A stretch of 64,000 nt of DNA, from NCBI RefSeq assembly GCF_900142295.1, contig NZ_FSRL01000001.1, positions 496,001-560,000 of the forward strand, written 5' to 3'. Under the pieces are notes generated by a model. That model worked only from the letters and a program-made list of their open reading frames with translations, was not told the origin of the DNA and made no database searches. The position numbers and the translations under genes are program-made. Origin of the DNA: Vannielia litorea (GTDB lineage Bacteria > Pseudomonadota > Alphaproteobacteria > Rhodobacterales > Rhodobacteraceae). The first letter of the stretch is position 1, and each line of letters opens with the position of its first letter. Positions 39,323 through 48,020 of this stretch are shown in pieces.

Positions 39323-39332
39323 AGGACACCCG

Positions 39333-40721
39333 ATGCGCTATATCTCCACGAGGGGCCAGGCCCCGGTTCTGAGCTTTGAAGACGCCATGCTGAGCGGGCT
39401 GGCCCGTGACGGCGGGCTCTATCTGCCCGAGACCGTGCCGACCCTCAGCGAAGCCGAGATCGCAGCGCTGGCGGGGGTGAGCTACGAGGAGGCGGTGGCG
39501 CGGATCATCGCGCCCTTCGTGGGCGATGCGCTTGGCACGCCTGAGGAGGTGGAGGCGCTGATCGGGCGGGCCTATGCGGGCTTCGGCCATCCGGCGCGGG
39601 CGCCGCTGAAGCAGCTGGCGGACAACCACTTTCTGCTCGAGCTGTTCCACGGGCCGACGCTGGCCTTCAAGGACTTTGCCATGCAGCTCATCGGGCAGAT
39701 GTTCCAGACCGTGCTCAAGCGGAACGGCCGCAAGATCACCATCGTCGGGGCCACCAGCGGAGACACCGGCTCGGCGGCGATCGAGGCCTTTGCCGGGCTC
39801 GACAACGTGGATGTGTTCATCCTTTTCCCGCATGGCCGGGTGAGCGAGGTGCAGCGGCGGCAGATGACCACGCCCGAGGCGGCCAACGTGCATGCGCTGG
39901 CGGTCGATGGCGATTTCGACGATTGCCAGGACATGCTGAAAGAGATGTTCAACGACTTCACCTTCCGGGACGAGGTCGGCCTTGCAGGGGTGAATTCGAT
40001 CAACTTTGCCCGGGTGCTGGCGCAGATCGTCTACTACTTCACTTCCGGGGTGGCCCTGGGCGCACCGCACCGGAAGGTGAGCTACTGTGTGCCCACGGGC
40101 AATTTTGGCGATATCTTCGCGGGCTTCCTGGCCAAGCAGATGGGTCTCCCGGTGGACAAGCTCATCATCGCCACCAACCAGAACGACATCCTGCACCGCT
40201 GCCTGACGACCGGCGACTATGCCAAGGCCGGGGTGAAGCCCTCGATCTCGCCGTCGATGGATATCGAGGTGAGCTCGAACTTCGAGCGCGCGCTGTGGTT
40301 TGCCTACGGCGGCGACGGGGCCGCGGTTTCGGCGCTGATGGAGGAGCTGAAGGCCGGCAGGTTCCGGGTGAGCGAGAACGCCATGGGCGCGCTGACCGAG
40401 CACTACCTCTCGGGCCGGGTCGGCGAGGCGGAGACGAAGGCTGAAATTGAACGCATGTTCAAGGAAACCGGCGAGGTGATTTGCCCGCATACGGCGGTGG
40501 GCACGCGGGTGGCGCGGGACCACCAGGGCGCGACCCCGGTGATCACGCTGGCCACGGCGCATCCGGCCAAGTTTCCGGCCGCCGTGGAGGAGGCCTGCGG
40601 CGTACATGCCGCCCTTCCCAAGCGGATGGGCGACCTATATGACAGGTCCGAACGGGTGACGCGGGTCGACAACGACCTTGCCGCCATCGAGACTCTCATC
40701 AGGGAAAGGCGGTCTGCGTGA
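39333..40721 (+). CDS. thrC: Threonine synthase
   Basis: The 462-residue PLP enzyme begins MRYISTRGQAP, the standard ThrC start, with the PLP lysine K113 in GPTLAFKDFAMQ and the phosphate-binding and SGDTGSAA motifs (GATSGDTGSAA). It turns O-phosphohomoserine into threonine. Its stop overlaps the GTG start of the M16 peptidase by four bases. Confidence 0.97.
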   Translation: MRYISTRGQAPVLSFEDAMLSGLARDGGLYLPETVPTLSEAEIAALAGVSYEEAVARIIAPFVGDALGTPEEVEALIGRAYAGFGHPARAPLKQLADNHFLLELFHGPTLAFKDFAMQLIGQMFQTVLKRNGRKITIVGATSGDTGSAAIEAFAGLDNVDVFILFPHGRVSEVQRRQMTTPEAANVHALAVDGDFDDCQDMLKEMFNDFTFRDEVGLAGVNSINFARVLAQIVYYFTSGVALGAPHRKVSYCVPTGNFGDIFAGFLAKQMGLPVDKLIIATNQNDILHRCLTTGDYAKAGVKPSISPSMDIEVSSNFERALWFAYGGDGAAVSALMEELKAGRFRVSENAMGALTEHYLSGRVGEAETKAEIERMFKETGEVICPHTAVGTRVARDHQGATPVITLATAHPAKFPAAVEEACGVHAALPKRMGDLYDRSERVTRVDNDLAAIETLIRERRSA

Positions 40722-41980
40722 GCGTTCAATTCGACAGGCTTCACAATGGAATGCGCGTTGTCACCGAGGCGATGCCGGGGTTGGCGAGCGCGTCGGTGGG
40801 GCTGTGGATCAACACCGGCGGACGGCACGAGCGGATTGACCAGAACGGGATCGCGCATTTTCTGGAGCACATGGCCTTCAAGGGCACCGCGCGGCGCTCG
40901 GCCTTGCAGATCGCCGAGGAAATCGAGGACGTGGGCGGCTACATCAACGCCTACACCGGGCGCGAGATGACCGCCTATTACGCCCGTGTGCTGGCCGCCG
41001 ACGTGCCGCTGGCGCTGGATGTGATCGCCGACATCGTGCTGGAGCCGGCCTTCGACCTGGGCGAGATCGAGGTGGAGCGGGGCGTGATCCTGCAGGAGAT
41101 CGGGCAGGCACTCGACACGCCCGACGACATCATCTTCGACTGGCTCCAGGAGGCCGCCTATCCGGGGCAGGCGATGGGGCGGACGATCCTGGGCGAGCCC
41201 GAGGGCATCAAGCGCTTTGGCCGGGGCGATCTGGCGGGCTTCGTGGCCGAGCACTACGGGCCCGAGCACCTCGTGCTGGCCGCCGCCGGCGCGGTGGACC
41301 ATGACGAAATTCTCCGGCTGGCCGAGCGCGCCTTCGGCCACCTCACCCCGCGCCCGCGCCGGGTGGAGGAGCCTGCGCGCTTCGTGGGCGGTGAGTTTCG
41401 CGAGATCCGGCCGCTGGAGCAGGTGCATTTTGCCATGGGGCTGGAGAGCCCCAACTACCGTGACCCCGATATCTACACCGCGCAGATCTATGCCAGCGCG
41501 ATGGGCGGCGGCATGTCGTCCCGCCTGTTCCAGGAACTCCGCGAGAAGCGGGGCCTGTGCTACTCGATCTACGCCCAGGCCGGGGCCTATGGCGACACCG
41601 GGCTGATGACGATCTACGCGGGCACCAGCGGCGATGACATTGCCGGGCTGTCCGACGTGGTCATCGACGAGCTGCGCCGCGCGGGGGACGACCTGACCCA
41701 CGCCGAGCTGGAGCGCGCCCGCAACCAGATGAAGGCGGGCCTGCTGATGGGGCTCGAGAGCGCCTCGAGCCGGGCCGAGCGCATCGCCCGGATGGTGACG
41801 ATCTGGGACCGTGTCCCGACCCAGGAGGAAACGGTGGAGAAGATCGACGCCGTCACCCTCGCCGACCTGCGCCGCTTTGCCACCGGCCTCGCCGCCGACG
41901 CGCCCGCGGCGCTGGCGCTCTACGGGCCGGCAGAGCGCGCCCCCGGCCTGAGCGGCCTGAAGGAGCGGCTGGCGGCCTGA
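40718..41980 (+). CDS. M16-family zinc peptidase (mitochondrial processing peptidase-like)
   Basis: The 420-residue protein has the inverted zinc motif HFLEH at 47-51 and the downstream Glu-rich EIEVERGVILQEIGQALDTPDD segment. It also has the MPP-type GGGMSSRLFQELREKRGLCYSI region that forms the second half. It is a cytosolic or periplasm-facing peptidase of the group from which mitochondrial MPP-beta arose. Its place after thrC is common in Rhodobacterales. The substrate is unknown. Confidence 0.95.
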   Translation: MSVQFDRLHNGMRVVTEAMPGLASASVGLWINTGGRHERIDQNGIAHFLEHMAFKGTARRSALQIAEEIEDVGGYINAYTGREMTAYYARVLAADVPLALDVIADIVLEPAFDLGEIEVERGVILQEIGQALDTPDDIIFDWLQEAAYPGQAMGRTILGEPEGIKRFGRGDLAGFVAEHYGPEHLVLAAAGAVDHDEILRLAERAFGHLTPRPRRVEEPARFVGGEFREIRPLEQVHFAMGLESPNYRDPDIYTAQIYASAMGGGMSSRLFQELREKRGLCYSIYAQAGAYGDTGLMTIYAGTSGDDIAGLSDVVIDELRRAGDDLTHAELERARNQMKAGLLMGLESASSRAERIARMVTIWDRVPTQEETVEKIDAVTLADLRRFATGLAADAPAALALYGPAERAPGLSGLKERLAA

Positions 41981-42567
41981 TGCTGCTAGGGCGGCGGAAA
42001 GTCCGGATCGACACGCCGCGGATGCTGCTGCGCCCGCCCGCCCATGGCGATTTTCGCGGCTGGTGCGACCTGCGCCGGGAGAGCCGCGAGTTTCTCACCC
42101 CGTGGGAGCCCACTTGGGCCAGCGATCATCTTTCCCGAAAAAGCTTTACAAACCGTGTCTACTGGGCGCAGCGCGCGATTGCCGGGGGATCGGCGGTGCC
42201 GCTGTTTCTGTTTGCGCGCGACGGCGAGACCCTGCTGGGCGCGATCACGCTCGACAACATTCGCCGGGGGCCGGCGCAGTCGGGCACGCTGGGCTACTGG
42301 ATCGGCGAGCCGCACAAGAGGCGCGGCTTCATGAAGGAAGCCATTGAAGCGGTTGTGCATTATGGCTTCACCGCGCTCGATCTGAGCCGGCTGGAGGCGG
42401 CCTGCCTGCCCGAGAACCTGGCCTCGCGCGGGGCGCTGGAGAGATGCGGCTTCAAATACGAAGGCGTGGCGCAGAGCTACCTTCAGATAAACGGGCGGTG
42501 GCGCAATCATGTGCTTTACGCCAATTTGCGCCGCGACCGGCGCGGCCGGACGGAAGCGGGCGCGTAA
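41980..42567 (+). CDS. GNAT acetyltransferase (RimJ/RimL type)
   Basis: The 195-residue protein has the RimJ-type acetyltransferase fold with LGYWIGEPHKRRGFMKEAIEAVV, the acetyl-CoA-binding region, and ENLASRGALERCGFKYEG near the C-terminus. Such enzymes acetylate protein N-termini, often ribosomal. Its ATG overlaps the M16 stop (TGATG), making a thrC-M16-GNAT coupled run. Confidence 0.9.
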   Translation: MLLGRRKVRIDTPRMLLRPPAHGDFRGWCDLRRESREFLTPWEPTWASDHLSRKSFTNRVYWAQRAIAGGSAVPLFLFARDGETLLGAITLDNIRRGPAQSGTLGYWIGEPHKRRGFMKEAIEAVVHYGFTALDLSRLEAACLPENLASRGALERCGFKYEGVAQSYLQINGRWRNHVLYANLRRDRRGRTEAGA

Positions 42568-42632
42568 ACTTTTCGTGGGGTGGCTGCGGGGCCGCGATTT
42601 GCGGGTAACGTGAGCGGCAGGAGGCGCCGCCC

Positions 42633-43457
42633 ATGTTCAGACCACTCGTTGCCCTTGTTGCCCTTGCCGGACCGGCCCTGGCCCAGGATGCGGAGCGGCG
42701 CGCGTCGCATTGCATCGCGCTGGTCGAGAATGTGCCGGGGCTGGAGTATGTGCAGAAAGCCGCCTGGACCGACCCGGTCGGGCAGGATGCGGTGCGGATC
42801 ACCTATGTCGATCATTCGGTCTACGTGGTGCAGACGCAGGCGGGGCTGGCGGTGGCGACCGACTACAACGGTTATCTCGGGCCGGAGGACTTTGTGCCCG
42901 ACGTGGCGACGATGAACCATGCCCACGGCTCGCATTGGACCCCGAACCCCGACCCGCGAATCCCTCATGTCTTGCAGGGCTGGGGCGATGGCGAGGGGCC
43001 GGCGGCGCATCACCTCGACCTGGGCGAGATGCTCGTCCGCAACGTGCCGACCGATATCCGCTCGGGCTATGGCGGGGTGGAGGAGGATGGCAACTCGATC
43101 TTCGTCTTCGAGGTGGCGGGGCTCTGCATCGGGCACCTGGGCCACCTGCACCACGAGCCCAACGCCGAGCAATATGCGGCGCTGGGGCGGCTCGACATCG
43201 TGATGGCCCCGGTGGATGGCGGGATGACCGTGGATATTGCCACGATGCAGCGCATTATCAGCAGGTTGCGCTCCTCAGTCGTGCTGCCGATGCACTGGTT
43301 CTCGGGTTATTCCCTGGAGCAGTTCCTCGAAGGGATGGCCGGGGAGTTCGTGATCGAGCGGCGGCGGGAGAGTTCGTTAACCATGACGCTCCGCGACCTG
43401 CCGTCGCGGCCGACCATCGTGGTGCTGCAACCCTTGGTGCTTTCGGCCCGCGATTGA
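42633..43457 (+). CDS. Periplasmic metallo-beta-lactamase-fold hydrolase (UlaG-like)
   Basis: The 274-residue protein has a signal peptide (1-17, ALAQ|D) and an MBL-fold pattern: NHAHGSHW corresponds to a metal-binding His motif, then GHLGHLHHEPN and a late MHWF. The canonical HxHxDH is replaced by HAHGSH, so the metal site is a variant. Function is unknown; relatives include UlaG-type lactonases. It ends 30 bases before the FAD oxidase gene. Confidence 0.8.
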   Translation: MFRPLVALVALAGPALAQDAERRASHCIALVENVPGLEYVQKAAWTDPVGQDAVRITYVDHSVYVVQTQAGLAVATDYNGYLGPEDFVPDVATMNHAHGSHWTPNPDPRIPHVLQGWGDGEGPAAHHLDLGEMLVRNVPTDIRSGYGGVEEDGNSIFVFEVAGLCIGHLGHLHHEPNAEQYAALGRLDIVMAPVDGGMTVDIATMQRIISRLRSSVVLPMHWFSGYSLEQFLEGMAGEFVIERRRESSLTMTLRDLPSRPTIVVLQPLVLSARD

Positions 43458-43487
43458 ATTTTGCGCGGGGCCGTGCGTAATGGCCCC

Positions 43488-44906
43488 ATGTTGAACGACG
43501 CGACCCCCGAGATTGTTAACCGTTTTCGCGGAAACCTGCCCGAGGGCGTGGTGCGCGAGGTGGCCCAGAGATACCTCGAAGAACCGAGAGACAGGTTAAC
43601 CGGCCGCGCCGGGGCGGTTCTTGCGCCCGCGACGGTGGAGGAGGTCTCGGCGGTGCTGCGACTGGCCTCGGAGGCGCGGGTGGGCGTGGTGCCCTATGGC
43701 GGCGGCACCGGGCTGGTGGGCGGGCAGCTCGCGCCCGAGGGACCGGTGCCGCTGGTCCTGAGCCTGGAGCGGATGAAGGCGGTTCGGGGCATCTGGCCGG
43801 ACGAGGGCGTGATGACCGTGGAGGCGGGCGCGATCCTGGCCGATGTGCAGCGGGTTGCGGAGGAGCATGACCGGCTCTTTCCGCTGTCGCTGGCCAGCGA
43901 GGGCTCGGCGCGGATCGGCGGGCTTCTGGGCACCAATGCGGGCGGGGTGAACGTGCTGCGCTACGGCAATGCGCGGGAGCTGTGCCTCGGCGTGGAGGCG
44001 GTGCTGGCCGATGGCCGCGTGATGCGCGGGCTGAAACGGTTGCGCAAGGACAACACCGGCTATGACCTGCGCAACCTGCTGATCGGCTCGGAGGGCACGC
44101 TGGGCGTGGTCACCGCCGCGAGCCTGCGGCTGTTTCCACGCCCCGAGAGCCGGGCGGCGGCGGTGCTGGTGGTGGAGAGCCCGGAGGCGGCGTTGCGCCT
44201 GCTGGGTCAGGCGCAAGCCGTTGCGGGGCCTGCGCTTTCGGCCTTCGAGCTGATCGCGGGGCAGGGACCGCGGTTTCTGGCCGAGCACATGCCCCAGGTG
44301 AGGCTGCCCTTTGCCGAGATCCCCGAGTGGTGCGTGCTGATCGAGCTGGGCTGTAGCGCCGGGCAGGATGCCGATGCGCTGATGGAGGCGCTCTTCGCGG
44401 AGGCCTACGAGGCCGGGCTGGTGCGCGATGGCGTGGTGGCCGCGAGCGAGGCGCAGCGGGCGGAGTTGTGGGCGATGCGGGAGAGCCTGCCGGAGGGCAA
44501 CCGGAAGGTCGGCTCGATCCTGTCGAACGACATCTCGCTGCCCTTGAGCGCGGTGCCCGAGTTCATCGCGCGGGCCGGGGAGGCGATTGGAAAGGCGGGG
44601 GATTTCAGGATCAACTGCTTTGGCCACATGGGCGACGGGAACCTGCATTACAACGTGTTTCCGGTCGCGGGAAAGGCGCGGGGCGACTACCCGGCCGACA
44701 CCTCTGACCGCCTGAAAGAGCTTGTGAATCAACTGCTTGCGGAGCTGGAGGGCTCGTTCAGTGCGGAGCATGGGCTGGGGCGGGCCAAGGTGGAGGACCT
44801 GGTGCGCTGGGGCGACCCGGTGCGGATCGAGATGATGCGGGCGATCAAGAAAACCCTTGATCCATTGGGGATTCTGAACCCCGGTGCGATATTCAGAATT
44901 GAATAG
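43488..44906 (+). CDS. FAD-binding oxidoreductase, GlcD/D-2-hydroxyacid dehydrogenase type
   Basis: The 472-residue protein has the FAD PCMH domain (about 45-225) with VVPYGGGTGLVGGQ and LLGTNAGGVNVLRYGNARE, and an FAD-oxidase C domain with the metal-binding FGHMGDGNLHYN near residue 385 and the terminal DPLGILNPGAIF. It oxidises a D-2-hydroxyacid such as D-lactate, glycolate or D-2-hydroxyglutarate; which one cannot be told. ATG 43488 is the start because the sequence upstream is not protein-like. Confidence 0.92.
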   Translation: MLNDATPEIVNRFRGNLPEGVVREVAQRYLEEPRDRLTGRAGAVLAPATVEEVSAVLRLASEARVGVVPYGGGTGLVGGQLAPEGPVPLVLSLERMKAVRGIWPDEGVMTVEAGAILADVQRVAEEHDRLFPLSLASEGSARIGGLLGTNAGGVNVLRYGNARELCLGVEAVLADGRVMRGLKRLRKDNTGYDLRNLLIGSEGTLGVVTAASLRLFPRPESRAAAVLVVESPEAALRLLGQAQAVAGPALSAFELIAGQGPRFLAEHMPQVRLPFAEIPEWCVLIELGCSAGQDADALMEALFAEAYEAGLVRDGVVAASEAQRAELWAMRESLPEGNRKVGSILSNDISLPLSAVPEFIARAGEAIGKAGDFRINCFGHMGDGNLHYNVFPVAGKARGDYPADTSDRLKELVNQLLAELEGSFSAEHGLGRAKVEDLVRWGDPVRIEMMRAIKKTLDPLGILNPGAIFRIE

Positions 44907-44947
44907 GTCAAGGCGACGGGCAGCGTTAACCGCAAATATGTCACAGT

Positions 44948-44991
44948 CACAACCCATGCACATCCGATGCACAACCCATACATATTCAAAA
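44948..44991 (+). repeat. Iteron element, copy B: three 11-bp direct repeats
   Basis: Units CACAACCCATG (44948-44958), CACATCCGATG (44959-44969) and CACAACCCATA (44970-44980) are followed by a decayed fourth unit starting CATATTCAAAA. GGTTAAGG follows at 45007-45014, 26 bases after the third unit. It lies in the 190-base gap between the FAD oxidase and the Hsp70-like gene and has the same orientation as copy A at 6939. Confidence 0.75.
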
Positions 44992-45095
44992 ATGAATAGC
45001 GCGAGGGGTTAAGGCACCGGGCGCGGGGGGTTGACACCCGGCCCGGCTCGGGGTGGAGGGAGGCGCTCATTCCACGGCACCCTCGGAGCGCGATC

Positions 45096-46325
45096 ATGGA
45101 CCGGCTGGCTATCGACTTTGGCACCTCGAACTCGGCGGCGGCGGTCTTTGCCGGCGGCGCGGTGCGCCGGTTGCCGATCGAGGCGGGGGCCGAGACCTTG
45201 CCGACGGCGGTGTTCTTCCCTGAGGGGGGCGGCGCGATGCGGATCGGCGCGGCGGCGGGCGCGGCGCTGATCGGCGGCGAGGAGGGCCGCTACATGCGCG
45301 CTCTCAAGAGCGTGCTGGGGCTGCCGCTGTTTCACGAGAAGCGGCTGATCGAGGGCAGGCGGCGCACCCTCGCGGAGGTTGTCACGGCCTTCCTGGTGCA
45401 GCTGCGGGAGCGGTCGGAGGGCTTTACCGGGATGCGCTTTGCCCGGGCGCTCTCGGGGCGGCCGGTGCATTTTCATGGCGACGCGGAGAAGGACGCGCAG
45501 GCGGAGGCGGACCTGCGGGGCTGCTACCTTGCGGCGGGGTTCGAGGAGGTGACGTTTCTGCCCGAGCCGGAGGCGGCGGCGGTGGCCTGCCAGGGGATGG
45601 GCCGGAGCGAGGGGATGGGGCTGATCGTGGACATCGGCGGCGGCACCAGCGACTTCACGCTGTTCCGCAGCGGGGCGGAGGTGGAGATCCTGGCCAGCCA
45701 CGGCCTGCGGCTGGGCGGCACCGACTTTGACCGGGTGGTGAGCCTGGCGGAGGTGATGCCGCTCCTGGGGCTGGGCGGGGAGCTGCGGCGCGAATTCGGG
45801 CCGGGGCTGCTGCCGGTGCCGGCGGCGATCTTCGTGGACCTGGCGACCTGGCAGAAGATCCCGTTTCTCTACGCGCCGGATGTGCGCCGGGAGGTGGCGG
45901 GGATGGTGAAGCTGGCGGTAGAGCCTGCGCGGCTGGGGCGGCTGGCGCGGGTTCTGGAGGACGAGCTGGGCCATGCGCTGGCCTTCGCGGTGGAGAAGGG
46001 CAAGATCGCCGCGAATGACGCGGGCCTGGGCCGGATCGGGATGGGGATGGTGGAGCCGGGGCTGGCGGCGGAGCTGACGGCGGCGCGGATGGACGCGGTG
46101 CTGGGCGAGGCGCGGGCGGCCCTGGGCGCGGCGGCGCGGGAGCTGCTGGCGCGGGCGGGCGTGGCGCCGGAGGCGGTGGGCCGGGTGATCCTCGTCGGCG
46201 GGTCGAGCCTGATGGGCTTCGTGGAGGCGGAGATGCGGACGGTCTGCGGGGGCGCGGAGGTGCTGCGCTCGGAGGCTTTCACGGCGGTGGTGGACGGGTT
46301 GGCGATGGCGGCGGCCGCGCGGTAG
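45096..46325 (+). CDS. Hsp70-family protein (YegD-like)
   Basis: The 409-residue protein has the actin-like ATPase motifs: phosphate 1 IDFGTSNSA (6-14), the connect/phosphate 2 segment VDIGGGTSDFTLF, PEPEAAAVA, and an adenosine loop VGGSSLMGF. It ends soon after the nucleotide-binding domain, so the peptide-binding domain of DnaK is missing, as in YegD. It probably acts as a chaperone-like ATPase. Its partners are unknown. Confidence 0.9.
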   Translation: MDRLAIDFGTSNSAAAVFAGGAVRRLPIEAGAETLPTAVFFPEGGGAMRIGAAAGAALIGGEEGRYMRALKSVLGLPLFHEKRLIEGRRRTLAEVVTAFLVQLRERSEGFTGMRFARALSGRPVHFHGDAEKDAQAEADLRGCYLAAGFEEVTFLPEPEAAAVACQGMGRSEGMGLIVDIGGGTSDFTLFRSGAEVEILASHGLRLGGTDFDRVVSLAEVMPLLGLGGELRREFGPGLLPVPAAIFVDLATWQKIPFLYAPDVRREVAGMVKLAVEPARLGRLARVLEDELGHALAFAVEKGKIAANDAGLGRIGMGMVEPGLAAELTAARMDAVLGEARAALGAAARELLARAGVAPEAVGRVILVGGSSLMGFVEAEMRTVCGGAEVLRSEAFTAVVDGLAMAAAAR

Positions 46326-46451
46326 GGGCGGGGGCGCGCGCGAGGCATCGGCGGGTGTCGCCGGGAGAGAGGACGCCTCGAAGGGCGGATGAGCCGTGTC
46401 GGAGGCTGCTCTTCGGGGCCTTCGGCCACTCATCGCAGATGCGGGGGGGCC

Positions 46452-46991
46452 TCAGGCGCCTTCGTAGGCCACCAGCGCATGCACGTCGAAGCCCAGGCCT
46501 TCGAGCCGCTTGCGGCCGCCGAGGTCTGGCAGGTCGACGATGAAGGCGCAGCCGGTGATGACGCCGCCGAGCCGCTCGACCAGCTTGATCCCGGCTTCGG
46601 CTGTGCCGCCGGTGGCCAGCAGGTCATCGACCAGCAGGATGCGCTCGCCCGGCTGGATCGCATCGTCATGCACCTCCATGATCGCCTCGCCGTATTCCAG
46701 CGTATAGGCCTCGGAGATCACCGTGCCGGGGAGCTTGCCCTTCTTGCGGATCGGCACGAAGCCGGTGCCAAGCTGGTGCGCGATGGCGCCGCCGAGGATG
46801 AAGCCGCGCGCCTCGAGGCCCACGACCTTGTCGATCGGCTCGCCGGCGTAGGGGTGGAGCATCTGGTCGACGCAAAGGCGCATGCCGCGCGGGTCGGCGA
46901 AGAGCGTGGTGACATCGCGGAACATGATCCCTTCGTGGGGGAAGTCGGCGATGGTGCGGATGTAGTCGGCGACGGATTTCACAGCGGTCAC
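46452..46991 (-). CDS. apt: Adenine phosphoribosyltransferase
   Basis: The 179-residue protein has the APRT PRPP motif [13 protein letters not shown] near residue 125, the early [15 protein letters not shown] and the [14 protein letters not shown] segment. It salvages adenine to AMP. The start is GTG at 46991 ([10 protein letters not shown]) or the GTG at 46982. The first lies inside an 11-bp triplication, so the true start is uncertain by three residues. Confidence 0.97.
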   Translation of the reverse strand: MTAVKSVADYIRTIADFPHEGIMFRDVTTLFADPRGMRLCVDQMLHPYAGEPIDKVVGLEARGFILGGAIAHQLGTGFVPIRKKGKLPGTVISEAYTLEYGEAIMEVHDDAIQPGERILLVDDLLATGGTAEAGIKLVERLGGVITGCAFIVDLPDLGGRKRLEGLGFDVHALVAYEGA

Positions 46992-47018
46992 TCGGTGGTC
47001 ACTCGGTGGTCACTCGGC
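46986..47018. repeat. 11-bp tandem triplication at the apt start
   Basis: GGTCACTCGGT is present three times in a row (46986-46996, 46997-47007, 47008-47018, the last base differing). On the minus strand each unit has a TGA, so the stop of the upstream gene is repeated and the apt start codon lies in the last unit. It is a short slipped-strand duplication. Confidence 0.85.
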
Positions 47019-47372
47019 GGGCGCTTCGCCTTCGGTCTCTTCCTTCAGCGAGTTCTGGAAGATCGCCTCGGTGACCTGGAACAGGCGGGCGTTGGGGCTG
47101 GCCTGGCACTGGGCGAGGGTGATGTCGATGATCTTGGCCGGGCCGACCTCCTGCATCTTGTCGAGCAGCGCCTTGGGGGCGTCGATGGAGGCGTGGGACC
47201 AGTAGCCGAGGATCCAGCCGGCGACCTGGCCCTGGTCGGTCACGTTTTCGGTGACGAAGGCGGCGCGGGCGCGTTCGCAGGTCCATTGGCCGGTGCCCAT
47301 CATGTAGGCCTCCGAGAGGGCCGGAGCCGTGGAGGCGGCGCAGAGGGCGGCGGCGAGGATGGTGCGGTGCAT
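47010..47372 (-). CDS. Secreted two-cysteine protein, HdeA/Rap1a-like, function unknown
   Basis: The 120-residue protein has a signal peptide (1-21, ALS|EA) and a compact helical domain with two Cys (WTCERARAAF and LAQCQASPN) that would form one disulphide. The spacing resembles small periplasmic acid-stress or immunity folds such as HdeA or Rap1a, but only loosely. It is 18 bases upstream of apt. Function unknown. Confidence 0.6.
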   Translation of the reverse strand: MHRTILAAALCAASTAPALSEAYMMGTGQWTCERARAAFVTENVTDQGQVAGWILGYWSHASIDAPKALLDKMQEVGPAKIIDITLAQCQASPNARLFQVTEAIFQNSLKEETEGEAPAE

Positions 47373-47433
47373 GGGCTTCTCCCTTGGTCGGTCGGGGCTA
47401 TTGGTAGCCGGGCGGCGCCCGGATGAACAGGGG

Positions 47434-47907
47434 TCACCAGAGCTGCGGCTTTGTGACCATCAGCCAGAAGACGCCGGTGAGCGCCGCGAAGGCGGGCCAG
47501 CCGAGCGCGAACCAGATGCGGTAGGCGCGCAGGGCGGCGGCGGGCAGGGGCGCGCCTGTGGCGGCGGCGGTGCGGGCTGCGTTGCGGATGCGGATCTGCA
47601 GGTGCACCACCGGCGCCCAGCAGGCGAAGGCCAGCGCGTAGAGGGCGTAGGTGACAACGAGCCAGGGCTCGGTGAGGCTGTAGCCCAGGGCCTGGATCAG
47701 CGCGAGGCCGGTGAGCGGCTGGACGATGCCGGCGGGGGTGGTGAAGAGCCAGTCGGCCAGCACGACGTGATGCGCGGTATGGGCCACGGTTTGCGGATTG
47801 CGGGTGCGCATGGCCATGACCATCTGGAACGCCGTTCCGATCCCGGTGCCGAAGAGCACCGTGGAGGAGAGGATATGGAGCCATTTGAGGAGTTCGTGGA
47901 GGTCCAT
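47434..47907 (-). CDS. DUF2269-type integral membrane protein
   Basis: The 157-residue protein has four hydrophobic helices and the DUF2269 pattern: KWLHILSSTVLFGTGIGTAF at the N-terminus and ALGWPAFAALTGVFWLMVTKP at the C-terminus. The conserved His in LHIL could bind haem as in related four-helix membrane proteins. It has no close partner. The ATG at 47907 begins the family N-terminus. Confidence 0.85.
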   Translation of the reverse strand: MDLHELLKWLHILSSTVLFGTGIGTAFQMVMAMRTRNPQTVAHTAHHVVLADWLFTTPAGIVQPLTGLALIQALGYSLTEPWLVVTYALYALAFACWAPVVHLQIRIRNAARTAAATGAPLPAAALRAYRIWFALGWPAFAALTGVFWLMVTKPQLW

Positions 47908-47932
47908 GCGGGGGCCTGTTGCGGGTGTTGGA

Positions 47933-47951
47933 GTGGGGGGGCAGCCCCCAC
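47933..47951. repeat. Extragenic stem-loop downstream of the SDR-DoxX gene
   Basis: GTGGGGG (47933-47939) pairs with CCCCCAC (47945-47951), followed by GCCCTTCGGGATA, itself a small stem. Roseobacter genomes carry many extragenic elements of this look; membership here is from memory and needs a genome search. Confidence 0.4.
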
Positions 47952-48020
47952 GCCCTTCGGGATACTTGTGGCAGGAAAATGAGGGGGCGGTCGGGGCGGG
48001 GTGTGATCCTTGAGCTTGGG

